From assembly GCA_002482845.1 (NCBI GenBank), contig DLGT01000086.1:1-39308 (forward strand): DNA of 39,308 nucleotides. Reading direction: 5' to 3'. Numbering within the stretch: the first letter of the stretch is position 1; every line of letters starts with the position of its first letter. Of the stretch, positions 6,545 through 15,249 are shown in pieces. Source of the stretch: Saprospiraceae bacterium UBA7687. GTDB taxonomy: Bacteria; Bacteroidota; Bacteroidia; Chitinophagales; Saprospiraceae. A program made the translations under genes and the position numbers. The notes under the pieces were generated by a model that worked only from the letters and a program-made list of their open reading frames with translations, was not told the DNA's origin and did no database searches.

Positions 6545-8581
6545 ACCTTTCATCCTAACCATCGTCAGTATAGTGGCAATCGCTACCGTCTCTCCAGTCT
6601 CATCATAAACATCCACGAGCCATTTGACAATGCCTTTTGTATAATCTTCGTCTTCTCTTTTTTCTTGAGCTACCTTCTCTTTGACGGTAAGTCGTACACC
6701 TATGGTCATACCTGGATAGACTGGCTTAGTAAAACGACATTCTTCTAGACCATAGTTAAGCATAACTGGTCCTTTGGCAGCATCTACAAATAGACCTGCG
6801 GCAGCTGATAATACGAAATAACCATGTGCCACTCTCTGTGTAAATGGTGTGCCTTCTAATGATGTTGCATCTGTGTGTGCATAGAAATGATCCCAAGATA
6901 CATTGGCAAAATTGACGATATCTGCATCTGTGACTGTACGTTTGTGTGTAATGAGTGTCTCACCTATTTCGAGTTCTTCGAAGTGTTTTTTAAATGGATG
7001 TTTGACATCTTCAATATACTTTCCACCATATTGATATTGTTGGGTGATATGGGATAGCGTCGTTGGTGTACCTTGGATAGCACATCGCTGCATATAGTGT
7101 TTTACACCTCGCATTCCACCCATTTCTTCTCCGCCACCTGCTCTACCTGGTCCTCCATGGACTAGCAATGGCATAGGAGAACCATGACCGGTGCTTTCTT
7201 TGGCTGATTCTCTATTAAGTACTAAAATTCTACCATGATGTGTTGCGGCATTGACCACATATTCACGAGCTATTTTGTCATCAAAAGTGACGATGGAACT
7301 GCACAACGAACCTTTACCTTTTCTAGCCAACTCTATCGCTTCGTCTAGGTCGTGATATGGCATCATCGTAGATACAGGACCAAAAGCTTCTATTTCATGG
7401 GTGCCTATTTGTTCGAAAGGCTTATCATTCCTCAATAAAATAGGGGCCATGTACGCTCCTTTGTCTTTGGTTCCATGTGTGACTTCAAAACTTTCCAAAT
7501 CTCCATAAACCAACTGAGAAAATGACATCAACTCAGCAAGTTTTTCCTTTACTTCCTTTACTTGCTCTTGGCCTGCAAGTGCACCCATACGTACGCCTTC
7601 TATACGTGGATCGCCGATAACAAGTCCAGTTAGCGCTTTGCCAATAGCGATTTGTACATCTTCCATATAGTCAGCAGGCACGATGATCCTTCGAACTGCA
7701 GTACATTTTTGACCACATTTGATAGTCATTTCTTTTCTGACTTCTTTGATGAAAAGATCAAATTCTGCGGTGCCTGGTGCTGCATCTTGGCCTAAAATTA
7801 TACTATTGAGCGAGTCTGCTTCCATATTGAATGGCACTGCTTCTCGGATGATATTGGGATTTGACTTAAGCATGATACCCGTACTAGCAGATCCAGTAAA
7901 AGTGACTACATCTTGATAATTGACGTGATCAAGAATGGTTCTTGCACTACCACATATAAGTTGAAGTGCTCCTTCTGGCAAAATTCCTGAAGCAATGATA
8001 TCCTTCACTACTGATTCGGTCACAAAGGATGTTAAAGTTGCAGGCTTTACAATTGCAGGCATACCTGCGAGCCAGTTGACAGCACATTTTTCGAGCATTC
8101 CCCAAACGGGAAAATTAAAAGCATTGATATGTACAGCTACACCTTCTTTGGGTACCAAAATGTGATGACCCATAAATGTACCACCTTTACTGAGGCCTAC
8201 GGGATCGCCTTCCGTATAGTATGGCAGGTCAGGAAATTTACGTCTCAGGCTTGCATTAGCGAAAAGATTACCGATTCCTCCTTCTATATCTATCCATGAG
8301 TCGATACGTGTTGCGCCTGTTTTATAACTTACTTCATAATATTTTTCCTTTCGATCCATTAGATATAGAGCCAATGCTTTGAGCATTCTGCCCCGTTCTT
8401 GGAAGGTCATTTTTCGCAGGTTTTTGTTGCCTATCCTTCGACCATAATCCAGCATTTCTTCAAAATCAAGTCCATTGCTACTAGCTGTGGCCACTTCTGC
8501 ACCTGTACTAGCGTCATAGAGTTTTTGACCTTCGCCTGAGCCTTCTATCCATTTTCCGAGAGCATAATTATGTAATTGCAT
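6542..8581 (-). CDS. paaZ: Oxepin-CoA hydrolase / semialdehyde dehydrogenase fusion
   Basis: Bifunctional phenylacetate-degradation enzyme of 679 residues, close to the usual 680. The N-terminal aldehyde dehydrogenase (about 1-510) has Asn155 in INAFNFPVWG, the glycine segment FTGSASTG, Glu254 in FNMEADSLNS and the catalytic Cys293 in CGQKCTAVRR. The C-terminal MaoC-like hydratase (about 535-679) has the Asp564/His569 dyad in VSWDHFYAHTD. Together they open the oxepin-CoA ring and oxidise the resulting semialdehyde. No other paa gene is nearby; an isolated paaZ could alternatively serve a related aldehyde/enoyl-CoA pathway. A -7-like TACCTTCG lies about 35 bases upstream. The stop codon overlaps the second copy of the direct repeat. 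Confidence 0.93.
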   Translation of the reverse strand: MQLHNYALGKWIEGSGEGQKLYDASTGAEVATASSNGLDFEEMLDYGRRIGNKNLRKMTFQERGRMLKALALYLMDRKEKYYEVSYKTGATRIDSWIDIEGGIGNLFANASLRRKFPDLPYYTEGDPVGLSKGGTFMGHHILVPKEGVAVHINAFNFPVWGMLEKCAVNWLAGMPAIVKPATLTSFVTESVVKDIIASGILPEGALQLICGSARTILDHVNYQDVVTFTGSASTGIMLKSNPNIIREAVPFNMEADSLNSIILGQDAAPGTAEFDLFIKEVRKEMTIKCGQKCTAVRRIIVPADYMEDVQIAIGKALTGLVIGDPRIEGVRMGALAGQEQVKEVKEKLAELMSFSQLVYGDLESFEVTHGTKDKGAYMAPILLRNDKPFEQIGTHEIEAFGPVSTMMPYHDLDEAIELARKGKGSLCSSIVTFDDKIAREYVVNAATHHGRILVLNRESAKESTGHGSPMPLLVHGGPGRAGGGEEMGGMRGVKHYMQRCAIQGTPTTLSHITQQYQYGGKYIEDVKHPFKKHFEELEIGETLITHKRTVTDADIVNFANVSWDHFYAHTDATSLEGTPFTQRVAHGYFVLSAAAGLFVDAAKGPVMLNYGLEECRFTKPVYPGMTIGVRLTVKEKVAQEKREDEDYTKGIVKWLVDVYDETGETVAIATILTMVRMKG

Positions 8582-8647
8582 GATTTTTATTATTTGATTA
8601 GGTAGTGCGAAGGTAGATGTTTATAGTCAAAAATTTATCCCAAACCA

Positions 8648-9004
8648 TTAAATATTACCTATTTGAAAAACAGGATTTCCATCTTTTTGGTAAATAAAGC
8701 CATAATATTTAAATTGCAAAACAACAAGGTCAGCTGATGTAGAACCTCTGTTACCATCAGGAGTTTCGACGCCAAGTTTCAAATTTCTTATTTTCCCATC
8801 TTCAAAAAATTCTGATGAAGAAAAAACGATTTTAATACCTTGTTTAGCTAGTTTTACGGACATTTGTTCCAGCTCAGTCTTTGTGGTTTCGTGGGATATT
8901 TTCATGATTGCGTATCCTTCTGATTGAGTAAATACAGTAGGTAAATCTTTAGGTTGACAAGATGCTAAAAAAACAAGTAAACTAAAAGCGAAAATAATCT
9001 TCAT
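8648..9004 (-). CDS. Small lipoprotein resembling the C-terminal domain of BlaR1-type proteins
   Basis: Predicted lipoprotein of 118 residues with signal MKIIFAFSLLVFLASC (lipobox Cys16). The mature part has a pattern I associate with a domain found after many Bacteroidota M56/BlaR1-like peptidases: a TTKTELEQM segment, GIKIVFSSSEF, DGKIRNLKLGV and a DGNRGS turn. Function is unknown. The frame is open further upstream to 9082, but the ATG at 9004 gives a clean lipoprotein signal, and a TACATTTG -7 box at 9069-9076 on this strand would lie inside the longer version. It is divergent from the secreted hydrolase at 9165. Confidence 0.75.
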   Translation of the reverse strand: MKIIFAFSLLVFLASCQPKDLPTVFTQSEGYAIMKISHETTKTELEQMSVKLAKQGIKIVFSSSEFFEDGKIRNLKLGVETPDGNRGSTSADLVVLQFKYYGFIYQKDGNPVFQIGNI

Positions 9005-9068
9005 TATGATTCTAATTATGGTTGATATAAATCTATTAATTTGTATAATGCTAAAGTGTAATACTTGA

Positions 9069-9076
9069 CAAATGTA
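9069..9076 (-). promoter_or_regulatory. -7 box upstream of the small lipoprotein gene
   Basis: TACATTTG on the minus strand matches TAnnTTTG exactly, and the start codon at 9004 lies about 60 bases downstream. No clear -33 TTG is found at the usual distance, so this is a moderate call. It supports the short start of the lipoprotein. Confidence 0.4.
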
Positions 9077-9130
9077 AATCATTAAATATTAATTATAGAA
9101 GAAAAGTGTCAAAATATCAAGGGATTAGAT

Positions 9131-9138
9131 TATTTTTG
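9131..9138 (+). promoter_or_regulatory. -7 box upstream of the secreted lipase-like gene
   Basis: TATTTTTG fits TAnnTTTG and ends 26 bases before the ATG at 9165. No clear -33 TTG is visible at the usual distance, so the call rests on the -7 element and position alone. Confidence 0.35.
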
Positions 9139-9164
9139 GAAAATATTTAAATCAAATATTTATC

Positions 9165-10619
9165 ATGAAACATTTTGTAGGTATTTTATTAATCTTTTGT
9201 TTCTTTTTTGGCACTACACATAGCCAAAAACTTGTTTCTGTAACTTACAAAGGAGCAAGAACAAAACAGCAAATCACTACCATGTTTAGCCTTCCATTCG
9301 TAAAATACGGGGCTAAATATTATGCTGTCAATTATATATCTCCAGATGCAAAAGGTAATCAAGATACTTTATCAGGACTTATGGTTGTTCCGGATGATTT
9401 ATCTTTTGAATATCCAAGACTTGTGTATCAGCACGGAACTTCAGATTGCAAAACTTGTGTTCCGTCTAGGTATGGAAGTAGTGGTGGCGAAGAAGGTCAG
9501 TTAGGTTTGTTATTTGCGGGTCTTGGATTTGTAACTATTTTACCGGATTATGTTGGAATGGGAGATGGTAGAGGGTTTCAGACATACGTCCATGGAGCTA
9601 CGACAGTTTCTGCATCCATGGATATGTTAACTGCTTGTGCTGAATGGTCAGCAACAAATAGTGTTTTTACAAATGATCAACTTTTTGTGACGGGTTATTC
9701 GCAAGGTGGGTATGCATCCATGGCTCTGCACAAATATTTAGAAGAGACCCAAGGTCCAATTTCGATAACGGCAGCAGCACACTTATCAGGTCCATATAGT
9801 TTGTCAGGAGTCATGCGTGATTTGATTTTGGGTGATGTGCCGTACTTTTACCCTGCATACGTCCCAAATACTGTTTTGGGATTTAATGAAGTCAATGGAA
9901 ATTTATTTAGCGATTTGAATGAGTTTTTTAAAGCCGAATATGTCGCTGATATCAAAAGATATTACGATGGCGTCATTTCGCTTACTTCTTTGAATATTAA
10001 ACTTATTCAACTTTTGCAGTCGAATACTGGAGCATCTGTAGGTGGGCGAATGATACGTGATGATGTGAAAGAAGAAATCAAGAACAATCCACTCCATCCT
10101 GCCAATCTAATTCTCAAAGAAAACGATGTATTTGATTGGGCACCACAGATACCGACTAGAATATTTTATTGTAAGGCAGATGATCAAGTCCCATATTTGA
10201 ATAGTATTGTAGCTAGAGATACTATGTCAGCAAATGGAGCACCAAATTTAATGGTTACAGATGTAAGCCCAAGTTCAAACCATGGTCAATGTGTAACTCC
10301 TGCAATCACAAATACGGTATTGTTTTTCTTGAGTTTACAAAAGATTACATCTAGTGTCAATGACCCCAATGATGTCACTACTGTAAATATTTATCCAAAT
10401 CCAGTATCAGACTTACTAATGATAGAAGGACTTAGCGGTAATGAAACAATCGCGATAACAAATAATCAAGGACAAGTTGTAACTCAAAGGCAAGTACTAG
10501 GTTCCGAGATTGCGAATTTTGATTTTTCCAATTTTCCCGTAGGTTTATATTTAATCTCAGTTCATTCAGAAAGTGGTAAAACTATCAAAACACAAAAGGT
10601 GATTAAATCCCTTGATTAG
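9165..10619 (+). CDS. Secreted lipase-like alpha/beta-hydrolase with T9SS sorting domain
   Basis: Protein of 484 residues with a cleavable signal peptide (about 1-20, ending THSQ). The alpha/beta-hydrolase domain has LVYQHGTSD, the nucleophile Ser179 in TGYSQGGYAS, an acid in CKADDQVPY and a late His in SSNHGQCV, resembling secretory lipases and related peptidase-like hydrolases. The last 78 residues (from VNIYPNPVSD, about 407, to TQKVIKSLD) are a type A sorting domain of the type IX secretion system, so the enzyme is exported to the surface or medium. A -7 box lies 27 bases before the ATG. The stop codon overlaps that of the convergent hydrolase gene by 4 bases. Substrate unknown. Confidence 0.9.
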   Translation: MKHFVGILLIFCFFFGTTHSQKLVSVTYKGARTKQQITTMFSLPFVKYGAKYYAVNYISPDAKGNQDTLSGLMVVPDDLSFEYPRLVYQHGTSDCKTCVPSRYGSSGGEEGQLGLLFAGLGFVTILPDYVGMGDGRGFQTYVHGATTVSASMDMLTACAEWSATNSVFTNDQLFVTGYSQGGYASMALHKYLEETQGPISITAAAHLSGPYSLSGVMRDLILGDVPYFYPAYVPNTVLGFNEVNGNLFSDLNEFFKAEYVADIKRYYDGVISLTSLNIKLIQLLQSNTGASVGGRMIRDDVKEEIKNNPLHPANLILKENDVFDWAPQIPTRIFYCKADDQVPYLNSIVARDTMSANGAPNLMVTDVSPSSNHGQCVTPAITNTVLFFLSLQKITSSVNDPNDVTTVNIYPNPVSDLLMIEGLSGNETIAITNNQGQVVTQRQVLGSEIANFDFSNFPVGLYLISVHSESGKTIKTQKVIKSLD

Positions 10620-12169
10620 TCTTGCACTGTAATCTGTGAAGGGTTTTGTACAGTAAGTGTGGCATTTGTTCCTATATACAGTGATTTGATAGTAGTAGAT
10701 ATGTTTGGATGTACATTGATATTTATTTCAGATGTTTGATTAGGAATGACGACATTATGGCACGATTCAGGTAATTGACCCAATGTCCAGCCTTCATCAT
10801 TTGACCAAGTATTTGATCCGAGCATCCAAGTATTTTGGAAGCTAGAAGCAGTTGTAATATTTAGTACTACTTCATCACCTTTGGCATCTAATGAGCTATA
10901 TGGTGTCATTGAGATAGATTTGATTGGGGCATTTATATCCCATATTACTGTAACTTGGTTATCCCAGTTTGACATATTAACAAAGCTTCCGCCTATTATT
11001 TCCCAATCATAATAGCTAGCTAAATCTGGCGTAACTTCATATATTTGTTCTGGTGTGGAGTTACAAACATAGATTTTGCCACTTATTACATGTTGATTTG
11101 GTTTTAACAACTCATCAAAAAACCAGTCAGAAATGCCAGGAACAATGTCAGTATATAAAGTACTAGATGTTTGTTCATGAACGTCATGACCTCGATTTGT
11201 ATATGTATAAAAATCCTTTGGCAAACCAATATTGTCGGCTCTATCTGACATAGGAGTAGAACCATACACTACAGGCAAATCTGAACCTACCACAGCCCAC
11301 AAAAGACTCCCAAAAGGTTCGCCCGACTCATATGGCACTGTCTCGTCATCTTCACTATGAAACATGACTACTTTAGGATCTTCATTTCCTTCCATGTATT
11401 CTGTGTCACCAAGTGCTCCTGCTAATGAAAAAATAGCTTTGGCGTGTCCGCTGTACGATTGGTTGTCTCCTGCACAGTCAAGACAACCTTGATCAGGACA
11501 CCAACAAGTATTCCAATCCAAAAAACCGCAGCCTTGTTGCCATACGTAGGTAGAAGCAGGTCTCTCCACTTCTGTATCTAAATATGCATTATGGGTAGCA
11601 ACAAAAGCACCAGCACTGTGTCCGCCAATATATATATGATCAGGATCTACTCGATATGAATTTGCATTAGCTGCATCAGCTTTAAAAAATCTAACAGCAG
11701 ATCTTCCATCTTGTACGCCCCTATAAACGGCTCGTTTTGACAGCTCAGCATCAAAGATATTCATACCCAATCTGTAATCAATTACAGCTGTGACATAGCC
11801 TCTTTTAGCGAGTTCTTGTGCCAGTAATCTTATACTCCAATGATCCTTGCTTCCTGTCACAAATCCACCACCAAAACAAATGATGATCAGTGGTCTTTTG
11901 CTCAGGGTATCTCCTGTAGGTTGGAAAATATTCATGTACAAGTTTACTGGAGTTGTACTAAATTCATCAACATTGAGTGGATATCCCGTGATAGATTCAT
12001 AAAAACCACCACCTGGTACGGGTTGTGGAACATTACTACTAAAAAGAATATTGGTTGATTCTGAAATAGTAGAAAATAAGTTTGAATTATATCTATCGAT
12101 TGGAGGTTGAGTAAAAACATTACTAGACAAAAACACACCTATTAATAAGCTTATAATGTTTTTCATCAC
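10616..12169 (-). CDS. Secreted alpha/beta-hydrolase, possibly lacking its sorting domain
   Basis: Exported esterase/lipase-like protein of 517 residues with a signal peptide (about 1-20, ending NVFTQ). The catalytic core has the oxyanion segment ICFGGGFVTGS (98-107), Ser185 in IGGHSAGAFV, an acid in FHSEDDETVPYES and His in NRGHDVHEQ. About 150 further residues form beta-rich repeats of the kind found in T9SS cargo. The protein stops at NPSQITVQD without the expected C-terminal sorting domain, and its stop codon lies on the stop of the convergent hydrolase. Loss of a 3' end by deletion is possible. The start overlaps the stop of the upstream small gene as ATGA, so the two are coupled. Substrate unknown. 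Confidence 0.85.
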   Translation of the reverse strand: MMKNIISLLIGVFLSSNVFTQPPIDRYNSNLFSTISESTNILFSSNVPQPVPGGGFYESITGYPLNVDEFSTTPVNLYMNIFQPTGDTLSKRPLIIICFGGGFVTGSKDHWSIRLLAQELAKRGYVTAVIDYRLGMNIFDAELSKRAVYRGVQDGRSAVRFFKADAANANSYRVDPDHIYIGGHSAGAFVATHNAYLDTEVERPASTYVWQQGCGFLDWNTCWCPDQGCLDCAGDNQSYSGHAKAIFSLAGALGDTEYMEGNEDPKVVMFHSEDDETVPYESGEPFGSLLWAVVGSDLPVVYGSTPMSDRADNIGLPKDFYTYTNRGHDVHEQTSSTLYTDIVPGISDWFFDELLKPNQHVISGKIYVCNSTPEQIYEVTPDLASYYDWEIIGGSFVNMSNWDNQVTVIWDINAPIKSISMTPYSSLDAKGDEVVLNITTASSFQNTWMLGSNTWSNDEGWTLGQLPESCHNVVIPNQTSEININVHPNISTTIKSLYIGTNATLTVQNPSQITVQD

Positions 12170-12603
12170 TCTAATGATTTTTGTTCAAAATATTGTACCA
12201 ATTGCTGACGAACTGCTGGGTCTTTTGTCACCATCTTTTCTATTTCGCGATATTGATCTATGGTAATTCCGTTTTGATTACATAGTCTTATGATATTTTC
12301 TTGTTTGTCATTCTTGAGCTTATTTGACGCTTGGGCTATTTTTTTGATTGTTAATTTTTCTTGTTTGTTTAGTGTAAGTTTTTTGCCTTCAAATTCGGAT
12401 TTTATAATTTCTGCATATCGAGTTTCTGACATGTTTTGAACTACCAAAATTTCATGAATAATAGAATCAATATTTATGTATTGTTTTTTTGATTGGATAA
12501 GTACGTTTCCATATGCTTGTATATTAAGATCCGTTTTTATATTTTGGGAAACCCCAAAGCATACTACAAAAATAGTAAAACAAACAGTGACGAATGGCTT
12601 CAT
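12166..12603 (-). CDS. Small exported protein, possibly DUF4168-like
   Basis: Uncharacterised protein of 145 residues. A signal peptide (MKPFVTVCFTIFVVCFGVSQ) is followed by a helical, lysine-rich sequence with segments such as SETRYAEIIKSEFEGK and GITIDQYREIEKMVTKDP. That pattern of two short helical units around a Tyr-x-Glu-Ile core reminds me of DUF4168 proteins, but the match is weak. It is co-transcribed with the downstream hydrolase (4-base overlap) and has its own good promoter at 12626-12656. Function unknown; a chaperone or accessory role for the hydrolase would be pure inference. Confidence 0.7.
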   Translation of the reverse strand: MKPFVTVCFTIFVVCFGVSQNIKTDLNIQAYGNVLIQSKKQYINIDSIIHEILVVQNMSETRYAEIIKSEFEGKKLTLNKQEKLTIKKIAQASNKLKNDKQENIIRLCNQNGITIDQYREIEKMVTKDPAVRQQLVQYFEQKSLE

Positions 12604-12625
12604 AAATAATGTCTTGATATAAGAT

Positions 12626-12656
12626 CAAATGTAAATAGAATTTTGGAAATACCAAA
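12626..12656 (-). promoter_or_regulatory. Promoter of the small exported protein / hydrolase operon
   Basis: On the minus strand TTTG (12653-12656) is followed after 19 bases by TACATTTG (12626-12633), a full match to the Bacteroidota -33/-7 consensus. Transcription would begin near 12619, about 15 bases before the ATG at 12603. Confidence 0.7.
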
Positions 12657-12685
12657 TATAAAGAAGTCTATTTAGCTGTTTAAAC

Positions 12686-13291
12686 CTACTTCCACCTGAA
12701 TGTAGCAATGAGCGTATCGATGTCCTGTTTTACAAATGTAAGAATTGGAGCCGTCGAGTCAGGATTTACTTTACTATTAAAATACAGTGAAGCCCTAAAG
12801 AAGTGGTTTTTTTCGTCGGTAAGATAAAACTGAGTGGGTGAAGCTACCGGACCTTCGATATCAAATAAAATTCCCTTTACTCCATATTTATTTTCAATGA
12901 TGGTTTCTTTTCTATAATTGGCTTTTACATTATGTTTTCCAGCTAGGTTAAAGGCATCATCTATCAGACTGCTGAGGTCTTTTTTGTCATTAATATTATA
13001 ATAGCTACAATGTAAGCTAGTGTTTAAGTCTTTAGATCGAAGATCAAACCAACATGGATCAGCGGGTTTGCCTTCAAATTTAAAGCTATCCTTTACTATT
13101 TTGTTAAAATCAGCATACCTAAATCCAAAACTACATAAGGTGGTGTCGAAGTTAATATAATTTTTAGTTGGGTAAATAACACGAGGGTACATCCTTGGCT
13201 TTGGAGTTGAGACACCATTTTCGCTACATGAAAATAGAGACATCACACTAAAAGCGATGGCTATTACCCAGATATATTTATTATTTCCCAT
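12686..13291 (-). CDS. gldD: Gliding motility lipoprotein GldD
   Basis: Lipoprotein of 201 residues found only in Bacteroidota and needed for gliding in Flavobacterium johnsoniae. The signal ends in LFSC with Cys22. The mature protein has the family's PKPRMYPRVIYP start, the CSFGFRYADF segment, and the conserved end GPVASPTQFYLTDEKNHFFR followed by ASLYFNSKVNPDSTAPI and a C-terminal TFRWK. It overlaps the upstream gldE by 11 bases and lies at the end of the mutY-ssb-gldE-gldD cluster, the expected context. GldD is linked to the gliding/T9SS machinery at the cell envelope. Confidence 0.95.
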   Translation of the reverse strand: MGNNKYIWVIAIAFSVMSLFSCSENGVSTPKPRMYPRVIYPTKNYINFDTTLCSFGFRYADFNKIVKDSFKFEGKPADPCWFDLRSKDLNTSLHCSYYNINDKKDLSSLIDDAFNLAGKHNVKANYRKETIIENKYGVKGILFDIEGPVASPTQFYLTDEKNHFFRASLYFNSKVNPDSTAPILTFVKQDIDTLIATFRWK

Positions 13292-14684
13292 GTAAGATTA
13301 GGCTTATTTTTTCTATTCTACGCTTTGTGACTGTGACTACTTTGAGGACTATGTGACCTATCGTAATCTCTTTTTCTGAGGTAGGTATATGTCCTACGAC
13401 TTCCAGAATAAGCCCTGCCAATGAGTCGGCTTCCCCTCTATTTTCATCAAAATAATTGGTATTTTCACCTATGACTCTACACACATCTTTGAGCAAGGTT
13501 TTTCCTTCAAAGATATAATTATTTTCCGAAATTTTTATGTAATCTATATCTTCATCCTGATCAAATTCGTCTTTGATATCTCCCACTACTTCTTCCATGA
13601 TGTCTTCAAGTGTGGCAATACCTGCAGTACCTCCATACTCATCTACGATCACAGCCATGTGAGTTCTTTTAAGTTGGAACTCTCTTAGTAGTTCATCAAT
13701 TTTTTTGGATTCTGGTACAAATAAAACAGAGTTTCTGATTAGTTTTTGCCATTCGAATGACTCAGGAGCTTCTGTAAAAGCAAGCAAGTCCTTGACGTAC
13801 AAAATGCCTATGATGTTGTCCAAATCATCTTTATAAACTGGTAATCTCGAGTAACCAGAATCTTTGACAATTTTCATTAAATCCTTAAATGTTTCTGACT
13901 CTTCTATGGCAACGATGTCCATCCGAGGGTGCATAATTTGACGAGCAGCTATATCTCCGAAATTGACAATGCCTTTCAAGATATCTGCTTCTTGAACAGA
14001 AGATTCTGATACATTAGTCACCGTAAGATCGATAGCTGTATCAATATCTTCTTTGGATGTCATATTTTGATGGTTGTTGCCAAGTCTTTTTTCCATAGCA
14101 TTTGACCATCCAACCAAAATACTACTAATTGGGCTAAATGTGTATGATAAAAGTGTAAGTGGACCAGACATCAGATGCACTATCCTTAATTTGTTTAGCG
14201 TAGCGTAAATTTTAGGCATTGCCTCACCAAATAGGACTAAGATAAATGTAACACCTACTACTGTGATTAAAAAATTAAAAATATCTGCCAATGCTTCTGG
14301 CGATGAGATGCCATAAAGATTTGCGTATAACCAATGGCCAATTAGCAATAAATTGTCTTGACCTAATAATATTCTTAAAATCTGATCTGCAACAATTACT
14401 ATTGCAATATTTACAAAATTATTTGCTATTAATATTGTAGCAAGTAAGTTTCGCGGTTTTTGTTTTAACTGAAGCGCACGATTGGAACTTTCCGAATTTT
14501 CTTCTTCTAATGTTTTTACATCTTTTAAACCCAAAGAAAAGTAAGCTACTTCTGATGCAGATACGAGTCCTGAACATATCAGTAATAGAATGAAGAGTAT
14601 TAGTGGAAATAACAAGTCACCCGTACTAGTCGGTATGACAGTCTGAAAGATAAAATATTCTAGATTGGGCGGTTCAGGATCCAA
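13281..14684 (-). CDS. gldE: Gliding motility-associated protein GldE (CBS/CorC-type)
   Basis: Inner-membrane protein of 467 residues in the CNNM/CorC (HlyC) family. An N-terminal DUF21 membrane region (about 20-195) holds SGLVSASEVAYFSLG and several helices. A pair of CBS domains follows, with the marker IMHPRMDIVAIEE and SGYSRLPVYKDDLDNIIGIL, then VIVDEYGGTAGIATLEDIME and a C-terminal CorC_HlyC domain. Magnesium or other ion transport is the general family role; GldE is thought to support GldD. It sits directly after ssb, separated by a hairpin (14701-14732), and overlaps gldD. Confidence 0.93.
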   Translation of the reverse strand: MDPEPPNLEYFIFQTVIPTSTGDLLFPLILFILLLICSGLVSASEVAYFSLGLKDVKTLEEENSESSNRALQLKQKPRNLLATILIANNFVNIAIVIVADQILRILLGQDNLLLIGHWLYANLYGISSPEALADIFNFLITVVGVTFILVLFGEAMPKIYATLNKLRIVHLMSGPLTLLSYTFSPISSILVGWSNAMEKRLGNNHQNMTSKEDIDTAIDLTVTNVSESSVQEADILKGIVNFGDIAARQIMHPRMDIVAIEESETFKDLMKIVKDSGYSRLPVYKDDLDNIIGILYVKDLLAFTEAPESFEWQKLIRNSVLFVPESKKIDELLREFQLKRTHMAVIVDEYGGTAGIATLEDIMEEVVGDIKDEFDQDEDIDYIKISENNYIFEGKTLLKDVCRVIGENTNYFDENRGEADSLAGLILEVVGHIPTSEKEITIGHIVLKVVTVTKRRIEKISLILHGK

Positions 14685-14700
14685 AATGTTTGTTTTTATG

Positions 14701-14732
14701 AAAAAATCTTACCATTTTTTATTAAAATGGTA
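14701..14732 (-). terminator. Terminator-like hairpin between ssb and gldE
   Basis: On the minus strand a perfect 9-bp stem (TACCATTTT at 14724-14732 paired with AAAATGGTA at 14710-14718) with a 5-base loop is followed by AGA and TTTTTT (14701-14706). The loop side contains the ssb stop codon. The stem is AT-rich, so partial termination is likely. It would make ssb mRNA more abundant than gldE-gldD. Confidence 0.5.
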
Positions 14733-15180
14733 GGTCATCATCTTCCGCTACTGGCGCACTATTAGTAGTACCTTGGTTAGAAGCAGGTACAGATCTGTTG
14801 AATGGATCATCTTCTACTGATGGAAAACCACCTGGTATTCCAGTATTTTGTTTTTCTCTTCGTTCTAATGAGTTGAGAGTTGAAGCTACTATCTCCGTTG
14901 TAGTTCGTTCTTGGCCTTCCTTATCTTGATATTTTCTGTGGGTGATTTTTCCCTCTACATATGCTAGACTACCTTTTTTTAAATCTCTTTCTGCTCTTTC
15001 TGCCAATCCTCTCCAAACTACTATATTGTGCCATTCAGTAAGGTTTTGCCAAGTATCATTTTTGTCTTTATAACTTTCAGTAGTAGCAAGTGAAAATGAA
15101 CCCACTTTTGTACCATTTTCTAGTGTTCTTACTTCTGGATCTCTACCTAAATGTCCGACGAGTGTAACTTTATTAACCAT
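14722..15180 (-). CDS. ssb: Single-stranded DNA-binding protein
   Basis: OB-fold protein of 152 residues that coats single-stranded DNA during replication, recombination and repair. The N-terminal OB domain (about 1-110) starts VNKVTLVGHLGRDPEVR and includes WHNIVVWRGLAERAERDLKKG and VEGKITHRKYQDKEGQERT. A flexible Pro/Ser/Asn-rich linker leads to the acidic tip DDDLPF that binds partner proteins. It lies between mutY (upstream, 69-base gap) and gldE, the usual Bacteroidota gene order. Confidence 0.97.
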   Translation of the reverse strand: MVNKVTLVGHLGRDPEVRTLENGTKVGSFSLATTESYKDKNDTWQNLTEWHNIVVWRGLAERAERDLKKGSLAYVEGKITHRKYQDKEGQERTTTEIVASTLNSLERREKQNTGIPGGFPSVEDDPFNRSVPASNQGTTNSAPVAEDDDLPF

Positions 15181-15249
15181 ATGATAAACTTGTATTTATT
15201 AATTTATGAGCCGTTTCGAAAAAAATTAAACCATCAGATAATAAAAATG

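Noticed and set aside
9005..9082. Longer N-terminus of the small lipoprotein gene
   Set aside because: A TACATTTG -7 box lies inside it and the shorter form has a clean lipoprotein signal.
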